Positions 34,178 through 42,478 of a DNA stretch of 64,000 nt are shown here, in pieces. Position 1 is the first letter of the stretch. Each line of letters starts with the position of its first letter. Made by a program: the position numbers and the translations under genes. The notes beneath the pieces were generated by a model. That model was not told the origin of the DNA and did no database searches. It saw only the letters and a list, made by a program, of their open reading frames with translations. This DNA comes from CAZGSD01 sp964528305 (GTDB lineage: Bacteria; Patescibacteriota; Gracilibacteria; UBA1369), in the NCBI GenBank assembly GCA_964528305.1, contig CAZGSD010000002.1:1-64000 (forward strand), written 5' to 3'.

Positions 34178-37100
34178 ATGACTAAAAACAAAAATTTTAT
34201 CAAAATAGCTCTAGTCAGCATCCTGCTCAGCCTCGGCCTGACAGCGTCAATTGAGCCAAGGGTGGCAGTCGCTAGTTCCGGCCAGGATATACTTGGCTTT
34301 ATGGGCTGTAATGACAGCAATAAAGACGGCCTGGATTTCGGTGATTGTTTGAGCGGTGGGAATAAAGGCCCCGTAACCTCTTTTACTGATTTTAAGGGCG
34401 AGTTAAAGGCGCCAAATCCCGAGGGATATGCCAGCGGTTTGACTCAGGCCAAAGACGCTCGTTCTTTCATACTCAATGTCGTTAATTTTGCTCTGGGCTT
34501 TCTAGGGCTATTAGCCGTACTGGTAGTGATTTACGGAGGTTTTTCCATGGTAGTTTCCGGTGGCGGAGAGGGTTATGAAAAAGGCAAAAAGATGATTGGC
34601 TATTCCGTTATCGGGTTGATAGTGATCATGAGCTCTTTTGCCTTAGTCAACACAGTTCTACTGGCCCCCAGTGATGGCGGCCGCAGCCGTACAGCCTCAT
34701 CTATCGGTGGCTCAGGCGGCAGCATCCGTGGCGTGGCCGGCAATCAACGTTTCAATTATCTGGCCGCCCAAGTGGATCAGATTTTATTGCGCGTTTACAA
34801 CAGTTATCAATTCCATCTTAAAGTTAAGCAGGATATCGATAATGCTATAGCCAGTATCGAAGCCTTTAATACCGACAATTGTTTCGTGCCCATGAGTACC
34901 TGCGCCACTGAACTCAGCAATTCCATCAATAATTCTATTACGGCAATTACAGACAATTTAAATGATTCACGGGCTAACGCTATTTTCAAAACCAACTGGG
35001 CTGCCTATATCAATAAAATCTCTCAAAATAGCCGAAGCAAGCTGGACGCTATACGATTGCAAATAGCCAAAGATGATTGTGATTCTCTCAATAAATCTGG
35101 AGATATTAATGCCTGTACAGATGATGAGCGTAACGTTCTGCGTGGGGAAATGAAACGTTTGATATACGACACCACTGTTAATCTCAAAGCAGCCGACTTC
35201 CTCACCAAAAGCTTTGAAGAAGATCTCAACTGGTCAGTGCTCAAAACGGCCGAGGTACTTCAGTCTGTCAGCGGACTGTCTTCCAGCTCACTAGGCTTGC
35301 CATTTTTTCAGGCTTTACTGCCAGGCTACGCCAAAACTTTGGACTCCAAACTGCCCACCAAAGTAGCCGATGAAAGCAGTGGTGAATTTGGCCGTCTCAA
35401 TAATGACATGAAAAATCAGCTGAAAATCGGCGCCAGCTTGGCCACCACACTCGACCAGACTTCCATCAAAAACACTCTCAAAAATCTATTGGAAATCAAA
35501 AGCATTTTGCAAAACCTGCAATTCGTAAATAGCATTATTACCGCCGATATCAATCAGGGTAACGCTCCACTCATTGTCAATTTATCCAGCGTAGGATCAG
35601 CCGATCCATCTGGCTTTACCATTACCGAAGATCGCATCGAATGGGATTTAAATGGCGATGGTAAATTTTCCGGTGAGCCGGGCGCTTTTAACGGCACCGA
35701 TGAAGGCAAAGGCTATCTCAATTGCGCCGAAAATAAAAAAGCTACTTCCAGCTGTATTTTCACTAGAGCTGGTACTTATCGTGTAGCTCTACGCATCAAA
35801 CCGGTCGCCGGTCAGGTCAATCCAGCTACTGGCTTACAATGGAATCAGGAAATCGCTCCGGGCATTGCCTATCTGGATATATTGGTCAATCCTCCCGCTA
35901 CCAAAATCAATCTCAATGTGCGCCCACTCAAAGGTGGCGCAGCTCAAACTGTCATTGAATACGACAGTAAAACCGGCACAGTGCAGACGGATACTACCCG
36001 TATCTATTTCACCCTCGATCAAGCCCGCGCCGGACTTGTTTTCGACGCCACAAAATCCAAATACTCCGATGGCCAGACCCCGCTCACCAATGATCCTACA
36101 GCCAAGATCCGCTGGAATTTCGGCCTCAACTCTCCCAACAATGATTCCTACATGATTCCTTCGGACAAATCCCTCTCCATCGAGCAGGCTTATCCACAAA
36201 TCGGCAATTATCAGGTTCGTTTTGAAGTCACCGATAAAAACAATGTGGTAGATAGAAAAATTTTCACCGTCGTGGTTTCCAATGTTGCTCCACGTATCAT
36301 GAGTCCAGCCCTCACCGGCAAAGTTGGAGAAGAAATCACTTTTGATGGATCAGAATCCACCAGCGACGGCGGACCAATTATTTTCAATTGGAAAGTAGAG
36401 CACTTGAGCACCATGCCTCTGGTATCCTGGCAAAATCTGGGCGGCTGGCTACTACAACAAGCTCATGCTCAAACCATACAGGTTTTAAACGAAATCAAAC
36501 CCTCCATCTCCAGCAAAACCCAGCCGCCCCTGCCTCTCAAACTGCTCGAACCAACTAAACGCGCCGAAGATAATCAATATTATCGTTGCGCCATGCCAGC
36601 CGGCAAAGATGATTTACTCAAATGTACTTTCAAAAAAGCCGGCGAATATCGCATTACCCTCTCACTGGACGATGATGGTATCCCACGTGAAGAAAGCACA
36701 GTCATCCAAATCTCATCTACCGCTCCCACAGCCGCTTTCAAAGTAACCAAGCTCAACGATTCAGCACCGGCGCTCTATTTACTGGACGCTTCCGCACTCA
36801 GTTTCGATCCAGACGAAAATGATAATCACGCCATGGAATACAGTTGGGAAATCAGCCCAGCCAACTGCGTGCTAATTGGTTTTGCCAATCAAACCCCCTT
36901 GGATCAATTAATAGCTGCCTCAGTAGATTCGCTATCATCACAAATTTCCTGTGATAAATTAAAAGAATTCAATAGCAATATCGGTCAGCCGGTAGTGAAG
37001 TTCACTCAAAAAGGGGATTATGCGGTCAATTTGGGGGTTCGTAATTTCGACGAACCAAATTTATCTTCCACTCCTGAAGAGCAGATTATTAGTGTAGCCA

Positions 37101-38941
37101 ACACTCTGGATGTCACTTGGGGAGAAATGAAACCCAGCGCCGTGCTCAAAGTTACCGGCGACACCATGACCGGAGCAGATCAATTACCAAAAGAAGTAAA
37201 TAATCAGCCAGCAGCCCCAATCAAATTTATTTTTAGCAGCTCTCAAGCTATCAGTTATGAATTGGATTTCGGCGATGGTACTAATACCAGCGGAGAAATG
37301 CAGGCGGGACGTCCGAGTGAAGTCACACATAATTACACCCCAAAAGGCAAATACACAGCCAAATTAAGTGTCTTTGACGCTGACGACCTGGAAAACAGCT
37401 TGTCTCGTAAAATTTTCATCGGTGACAGTGATTCTCCAATCGCTATCATTGAAACCAAAATTAATGGATCAATAGTGCAGCCTCAAAATATCGAGCTGGA
37501 TAATGGGCGCAAAGTCGAAAATGTCATACGTGTAAACAGAAAAGACAATTTAATTTTTGACGCTGGCACTTCACTAAATACTGATGGTACCAGCCGCCGA
37601 TTAAATTATTCCTGGAATTTAAACAACAATGAAAAGCAGTCCGCCTCCAGACAATTGACTCATAATTTCAGCCAGCTTTCCACCAATGGCGAGCCCTACA
37701 CAGTCAAACTAAAAGTCAGCAATGAACGCGACGCCACTCAAACCGGTGAAGATTCAGTCAATATTATGGTGGTAGGTGAGCAGCCCCTAGCCAGATCACT
37801 CACTGCCAGTGTAGAAGGGGGAAATTTGACTACACCAGTAACCGTGCGCCTCAGCGCGGTCGGAGCCAACGATCCAGATGGTCAAATCATGCAATATAAA
37901 TGGTGGTATTACGATGCCAACAAACCTCCATCACCAGACGAGCGAATGGGTCTGCAAATAACCTCTGTGGCCAATGCCCAAATTCCTATCGGTACCAGGG
38001 GGCTGGAGGGAGAAAAACCTCGTTATAAATTTGGACTGGAAATAACAGATAATGATAATTTAACTGTTTCCACGGATAATCCTGATGAGCAAAAACGCCT
38101 CAAGATGCCAACCCCAGAGTTACAGGTTACCAATGGCCCAAACAAAGCCCCAGTTGCTCGTTTCACAGTTGATCGCAGCAGCATCAATGTGGGTGAAAGC
38201 GTCAATTTCACCTCCTCTTCCTTTGATCCAGATGCTGGAGGCAGTATCAAAGAATACAAATGGGATTTCGGTGATGGTACCCGTGGCGAAAATAAAGCTT
38301 CACTCAGCCATACTTATCAAAAAGCCAATAGTGATGGCTACAAAGTAAAACTAACTGTGGTAGATAGCAATTCCAGCGAAGCGGCATCTGATATTATCAA
38401 AATTTTCGTCGACGCGGTAGCCGGACCTCCAGTACCAGGTTTTGTCACAGAACAAACTCCTGGCAGTAAAGCTGTTAAATTCAATGATACATCTACGGCA
38501 GATAATTCAGCCGGGGCCAGTCTCAAAAAGTATTCTTGGGATTTCGATGTCGCAACCGATTCCAATGGTGACGGTAAAAAAGACAATGATATAGAATCAG
38601 GCGAAGCATCACCATCACACACTTATCCGGAATTTGGTATTTACAGAGCTAAATTAACTGTAGAAGACAATCAGGGACAATCCAGATCAGTTACTAATTT
38701 TGTTAACGTCAAGCCACCCACTCCAGCAGTGGCCCCCAATAGCACCTCTACTGGTAGTGCAGGTTCAAACAATCAAGCCCCCACACCATCCAGCGCTACT
38801 CCAATCAAAACCACCGGCGCCAATTTTTTTGAAGCGAGTACAAAGGTAGAACCAGGACTGCTTGGTTTAAGTATTGCCGGTTATGTTATACTAATTCTGA
38901 TTTCTAGAAAAAATAAAATCAAATCTCTCAAAAATAAATAG
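34178..38941 (+). CDS. Large PKD-repeat surface protein with pilin-like N-terminus
   Basis: A 1587-residue protein. A signal segment is followed at about 100-165 by one T4SS-pilin module (VVSGGGEGYEKGKKMIGYSV between two helices). Residues 190-470 are helical and contain several cysteines (CFVPMSTC, DDCDSLN, NACTDDE). From about 480 to 1490 come many PKD/Ig-like domains, recognisable by YxWDFGDGT turns (for example EYKWDFGDGTRGEN) and Asp-rich calcium-like loops (DLNGDGKFSGEPG). The C-terminus has a final membrane helix (LLGLSIAGYVILILI) and a Lys-rich tail. Probably a long adhesin or fibre anchored at both ends. Confidence 0.85.
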   Translation: MTKNKNFIKIALVSILLSLGLTASIEPRVAVASSGQDILGFMGCNDSNKDGLDFGDCLSGGNKGPVTSFTDFKGELKAPNPEGYASGLTQAKDARSFILNVVNFALGFLGLLAVLVVIYGGFSMVVSGGGEGYEKGKKMIGYSVIGLIVIMSSFALVNTVLLAPSDGGRSRTASSIGGSGGSIRGVAGNQRFNYLAAQVDQILLRVYNSYQFHLKVKQDIDNAIASIEAFNTDNCFVPMSTCATELSNSINNSITAITDNLNDSRANAIFKTNWAAYINKISQNSRSKLDAIRLQIAKDDCDSLNKSGDINACTDDERNVLRGEMKRLIYDTTVNLKAADFLTKSFEEDLNWSVLKTAEVLQSVSGLSSSSLGLPFFQALLPGYAKTLDSKLPTKVADESSGEFGRLNNDMKNQLKIGASLATTLDQTSIKNTLKNLLEIKSILQNLQFVNSIITADINQGNAPLIVNLSSVGSADPSGFTITEDRIEWDLNGDGKFSGEPGAFNGTDEGKGYLNCAENKKATSSCIFTRAGTYRVALRIKPVAGQVNPATGLQWNQEIAPGIAYLDILVNPPATKINLNVRPLKGGAAQTVIEYDSKTGTVQTDTTRIYFTLDQARAGLVFDATKSKYSDGQTPLTNDPTAKIRWNFGLNSPNNDSYMIPSDKSLSIEQAYPQIGNYQVRFEVTDKNNVVDRKIFTVVVSNVAPRIMSPALTGKVGEEITFDGSESTSDGGPIIFNWKVEHLSTMPLVSWQNLGGWLLQQAHAQTIQVLNEIKPSISSKTQPPLPLKLLEPTKRAEDNQYYRCAMPAGKDDLLKCTFKKAGEYRITLSLDDDGIPREESTVIQISSTAPTAAFKVTKLNDSAPALYLLDASALSFDPDENDNHAMEYSWEISPANCVLIGFANQTPLDQLIAASVDSLSSQISCDKLKEFNSNIGQPVVKFTQKGDYAVNLGVRNFDEPNLSSTPEEQIISVANTLDVTWGEMKPSAVLKVTGDTMTGADQLPKEVNNQPAAPIKFIFSSSQAISYELDFGDGTNTSGEMQAGRPSEVTHNYTPKGKYTAKLSVFDADDLENSLSRKIFIGDSDSPIAIIETKINGSIVQPQNIELDNGRKVENVIRVNRKDNLIFDAGTSLNTDGTSRRLNYSWNLNNNEKQSASRQLTHNFSQLSTNGEPYTVKLKVSNERDATQTGEDSVNIMVVGEQPLARSLTASVEGGNLTTPVTVRLSAVGANDPDGQIMQYKWWYYDANKPPSPDERMGLQITSVANAQIPIGTRGLEGEKPRYKFGLEITDNDNLTVSTDNPDEQKRLKMPTPELQVTNGPNKAPVARFTVDRSSINVGESVNFTSSSFDPDAGGSIKEYKWDFGDGTRGENKASLSHTYQKANSDGYKVKLTVVDSNSSEAASDIIKIFVDAVAGPPVPGFVTEQTPGSKAVKFNDTSTADNSAGASLKKYSWDFDVATDSNGDGKKDNDIESGEASPSHTYPEFGIYRAKLTVEDNQGQSRSVTNFVNVKPPTPAVAPNSTSTGSAGSNNQAPTPSSATPIKTTGANFFEASTKVEPGLLGLSIAGYVILILISRKNKIKSLKNK

Positions 38942-38947
38942 TTTGCC

Positions 38948-41311
38948 ATGGAAAATACTAACAACAATCAGGCCCCACAAGGGACAGCAAATGCCGCATC
39001 AAACAATGCGCCAACCGCTTCACCAGCTCCAGTAACGCCAGCACCTCAACCAACACCTACTCCAGTCGCCAGTCAGCCAGCACCTACTCCAACGGTGCCT
39101 GCACCCGCAACTCAGGTAGTAACTCCTCCATCCACGCCAGCGACTGCCCCCACACCAGTCGCCGCCGTCGCAACTGAAGCAGCCGTCGCTCCAACTCCCA
39201 CCACGGCCAACAAACCTGTACAAACTGCTCCAGCCGGCACACCTCCGCTGCGCCCCCGCCCAACCGCTCCACTTCCCGGTGGCCCCAATCCCCGCAAATT
39301 CATGCTGGGCTGTCTGGGCTTTGTAGTTTTTTCCTTATTTCTATTTGTCACTTTTGTTATAGCGTTCGTCAGCCAAACTTCACCCACAGGTGCCAATGGT
39401 TTAGCCTCAGCTCTGGGCGTCAATGCTGGTGAATTCACCAATACATTGATACTCCTGACCAATCTGGTTTTTGGGCTATTTACAATTATTGCTTTCTTCG
39501 TAGCGGTTTTCGGTCTTTTCCGCGCAGGTATGGCGCCAAAAGGCGACAAGCCAGCCAAATCCGCCGGCCTCAAACAGGCAGGTATAGCAGGCGCAGTATT
39601 TTTGATTATGACCATGCTCTGGGTTTTTGTTTATCTCTACCTCAATGGTAAAAAGGTAGATACTCCCGAGCAGCAAACCGAAACTATTGTCACCGATCCA
39701 GCCATTACCACTAGATTGACCGCACCTGTAGACGTCAAATTTGACGCCACCAAAATTCCTTACAATCCCAATGTCATCGAATTAACTTTTTATCAATGGG
39801 ATTTCGGCGACGGAACCTCGTCTACTAGTCCAGTAGTCACTCATACTTATAGCCAGGTAGGGCAATTTGACGTCAAACTTACTGTTACCGCTCGCAACAA
39901 ACAAAACAATCAAAATCTCACCCAGAATTTCAATAAATTGGTCACGGTATCCGAAGTCAAAGTCGCGGCCTCTTTCACTGCGTCACCAGAATCCGGCCCC
40001 GCACCTCTCACGGTAGAATTTGACGCTTCCGCCTCCAAATCTCCAGCCGGACAAATTCGTACCTATGAATGGGATTTTCAAGGACTAAACTCTTTCCGTG
40101 ACGCTAGCGGCCCCAAAGCTAAATATACTTTTGAGCGAGAGGGGACTTATGACGTCAAATTAAGAGTGCTGGATTCCAGTGGACAAACTACCATAGTTAA
40201 CAAAACCATCACAGCCGGAGGGCCAGATTTGCCAGTACCAGTCATCGATATTCCCACCACTGATGGACGATATTATATCGGCAAGCAGTTGACTTTTATG
40301 GCGGAAAAATCCACCTCACCCAATGGCCAAATCAATAAATACGAATGGGATTTCGGTGACGGCACTCCCAAAGCCAATACTCGTACAGCTACCCACAGCT
40401 ATCAAAAGGCTGGATTATATGAAGTAATCTTGAAAGTTACTGACGAAAAAAATAAAAGCTCTTCAACCGCCAAAAAACTCACTTTGGTCGCCGAAGAGTC
40501 AGCACCACAGGCGATTATCGAAACCGACCCTGCACTACCGGACAAACAAAAATCACTATCTGGACAGGCTCCCTTTGAAGTAGCCTTTGACGCCAGCAAA
40601 TCAACTGACAGCGACAACAATATAGTGGAATACAAATGGGATTTCGATGGAGATGGCAAAGACGACGCCGCTGGCATCACCGCCGCCTATATCTACAAAA
40701 CACCCGGTTCCTTCAACGCCACTTTAACCGCTCTAGACGCCGCTGGTAACAGATCCACGGCAGTGCTACCTATCAAAGTAGCCGCCCAGGATTTGACAGC
40801 CCGTCTGACCTCCGACAAGATAGAGGGTAACTCACCTCTGACAGTGACTTTTGACGCCTCCGGATCCAGTTATCCTGACGGCCAAATCACCAGTTATGAA
40901 TGGGACTTCGGTGACGGTTCACCAAAACGCATCGACGCTTCCAAAGTCAGTTACAAATACACCGCCATCGGTACTTTTGCAGCCAGCGTCACAGCCAAAG
41001 CCTCAGACGGCAAAACCGATACTCAAACTTTAGTAATCAACGTCCGCCCTATTTCTCTACAATCCTGTTTCACCCCATCAACTGAGCAGGGGCCGGCGCC
41101 ACTCACTATCGAATTTGATCCACGCTGCTCACAGGGCTCTGTAGCCAAATATCTCTGGGATTTCGGTAGTGGAGAAACCTCCCGCATCCGCAAACCAACC
41201 CACACTTTCAGCACACCTGGATCATATCAAGTCACCCTGGAAGTAACAGACAATCAAAATGTTGTCAGTACTTTCTCCAAAAATATTTTGGTGACCGGTA
41301 CAGTTCAATAA
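38948..41311 (+). CDS. PKD-repeat surface protein with Pro-rich cytoplasmic head
   Basis: A 787-residue protein seven bases after the 1587-residue PKD gene. Residues 1-115 are Pro/Thr/Ala-rich, without a classical signal, then three membrane helices (around 120-140, 165-190 and 215-238). Six PKD domains follow, with turns such as FYQWDFGDGTSST, NKYEWDFGDGTPK and TSYEWDFGDGSPKR; the last ends the protein. The arrangement places the PKD stack outside the cell. It is closely related to its neighbour, probably by duplication, and followed by a strong terminator. Confidence 0.85.
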   Translation: MENTNNNQAPQGTANAASNNAPTASPAPVTPAPQPTPTPVASQPAPTPTVPAPATQVVTPPSTPATAPTPVAAVATEAAVAPTPTTANKPVQTAPAGTPPLRPRPTAPLPGGPNPRKFMLGCLGFVVFSLFLFVTFVIAFVSQTSPTGANGLASALGVNAGEFTNTLILLTNLVFGLFTIIAFFVAVFGLFRAGMAPKGDKPAKSAGLKQAGIAGAVFLIMTMLWVFVYLYLNGKKVDTPEQQTETIVTDPAITTRLTAPVDVKFDATKIPYNPNVIELTFYQWDFGDGTSSTSPVVTHTYSQVGQFDVKLTVTARNKQNNQNLTQNFNKLVTVSEVKVAASFTASPESGPAPLTVEFDASASKSPAGQIRTYEWDFQGLNSFRDASGPKAKYTFEREGTYDVKLRVLDSSGQTTIVNKTITAGGPDLPVPVIDIPTTDGRYYIGKQLTFMAEKSTSPNGQINKYEWDFGDGTPKANTRTATHSYQKAGLYEVILKVTDEKNKSSSTAKKLTLVAEESAPQAIIETDPALPDKQKSLSGQAPFEVAFDASKSTDSDNNIVEYKWDFDGDGKDDAAGITAAYIYKTPGSFNATLTALDAAGNRSTAVLPIKVAAQDLTARLTSDKIEGNSPLTVTFDASGSSYPDGQITSYEWDFGDGSPKRIDASKVSYKYTAIGTFAASVTAKASDGKTDTQTLVINVRPISLQSCFTPSTEQGPAPLTIEFDPRCSQGSVAKYLWDFGSGETSRIRKPTHTFSTPGSYQVTLEVTDNQNVVSTFSKNILVTGTVQ

Positions 41312-41316
41312 ACCAA

Positions 41317-41371
41317 TCAATGTAGGAGGACTGAGGGCTAGCACAAATGTCACTTAATCCTCCTACATTGA
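41317..41371 (+). terminator. Terminator hairpin closing the pilin/PKD locus
   Basis: A perfect 14-bp stem: TCAATGTAGGAGGA (41317-41330) pairs with TCCTCCTACATTGA (41358-41371), with a 27-base loop, then CTTTCACTTTTTATTTG. The stem starts 5 bases after the stop codon. Confidence 0.78.
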
Positions 41372-41459
41372 CTTTCACTTTTTATTTGTTAGATTGAATG
41401 CGCTCATCGGAAAGCAATATGAGGCAAAACTAACGATAGCACGGTAGATATACACAAAT

Positions 41460-41534
41460 AGGGGATTGGCCAAGTGGTAAGGCATCGCCCTTTGGAGGCG
41501 ACATTCGGGGGTTCGAATCCCTCATCCCCTGCCA
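41460..41534 (+). tRNA. tRNA-Gln (TTG)
   Basis: A 75-nt tRNA. Acceptor AGGGGAT pairs with ATCCCCT, anticodon stem TCGCC/GGCGA encloses CTTTGGA (anticodon TTG), T arm GGGGG-TTCGAAT-CCCTC has one G.U pair. Discriminator G and CCA are encoded. Confidence 0.95.
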
Positions 41535-41849
41535 GAAAAATACAACAGCAGATTTAAAAAACGGGTCCCCCGTTCATTCCCAGTCTTAATCAAGTCAGCA
41601 ATTTCATCTTTCAATACACCATACAGATCGGTAGCGGAAAATAGTCTGGAAGATTTTCCAAAAGATTTACTGGAAAAACTCCGGCTACATAAATTAACTG
41701 TCGCCGCCGCACCAGAACTGCATGACTCTCTGGTAGAATGGCTCAATGATACACAAAAATCCTATCCATCTGGTACAGGCTTTATCCATAAGTATCAGCA
41801 AATCACCGGGCAAACACTGAATCCTCACAGCACACTACCACGGCTTTAT

Positions 41850-42404
41850 TTGCAAAATTTAGTGAGTTCCGGATACTTCCAGCAAGATCATACATTTATT
41901 ATGGAAGATATTCCATCGGCCGCGCCCAATGGACAGGCCCAACCTGGCGGTCTACTCTCCACTCTGATTGCCACCGCAAAAAAAGCAGCCTCTAAGTATC
42001 TATTTCCTCCACCGATTCCTGATCAGGCCTTTTTGGATAAATACTCATTGGAAGAAGATTTATTGAAAGCCCACAGCCAGCAGGCCTTACGGGATTTAGG
42101 ATTGAATAAAAGCATTTTTAGCTTACAACATTTACCATTGGCCGCCGTTTTGGCAGCGCCTCATTTATTCAGTCAACACCTCCGTTCAGGAGAACACTTA
42201 TTAAATGCCGACCTGTCTCCCAACCAGCCCAACTCTGGATATCTGGCATCTCTAGATACCCATAATGCCCTCACCATTTCGCGCACCTGCTATTATGGTC
42301 AGCATCTACATCAAATCAGCTGGACCCCAGCCTGCCAGGAGCCATCACATCAATTAGGAATTGTCAGGCTGATTGTTAGCAAAAAAGAAGCCTTTCCCCC
42401 TTAG
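41850..42404 (+). CDS. Unknown protein, probably missing its true start
   Basis: From the first usable start (TTG at 41850) the protein is 184 residues with no family I recognise. The same frame is open from 41535, just after tRNA-Gln, and its translation looks protein-like (SLEDFPKDLLEKLRLHKLTV, then EWLNDTQKSYPSGTGFIHKY), but it has no ATG, GTG or TTG. So either a rare start such as ATT or ATC is used, or the gene lost its 5' end beside the tRNA. The C-terminal half contains LQHLPLAAVLAAPHLFSQHL. The 41535-41849 stretch holds nothing else. Confidence 0.5.
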   Translation: MQNLVSSGYFQQDHTFIMEDIPSAAPNGQAQPGGLLSTLIATAKKAASKYLFPPPIPDQAFLDKYSLEEDLLKAHSQQALRDLGLNKSIFSLQHLPLAAVLAAPHLFSQHLRSGEHLLNADLSPNQPNSGYLASLDTHNALTISRTCYYGQHLHQISWTPACQEPSHQLGIVRLIVSKKEAFPP

Positions 42405-42410
42405 ACAACC

Positions 42411-42438
42411 TTGCATAAAAAGATAGATATGTTACAAT
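42411..42438 (+). promoter_or_regulatory. Predicted promoter of the ion-transporter gene
   Basis: TTGCAT (42411-42416) and TACAAT (42433-42438) are 16 bases apart, 40 bases upstream of the ATG at 42479. Confidence 0.6.
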
Positions 42439-42478
42439 TTAAATAATAATAGTATTTCAAGCTCTTTCCATTTTAATT

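Noticed and set aside
39020..39676. Minus-strand frames opposite the Pro-rich head of the PKD protein
   Set aside because: Products are Trp/Arg/Gly low-complexity mirrors of a Pro/Thr/Ala-rich coding strand; they are shadows.
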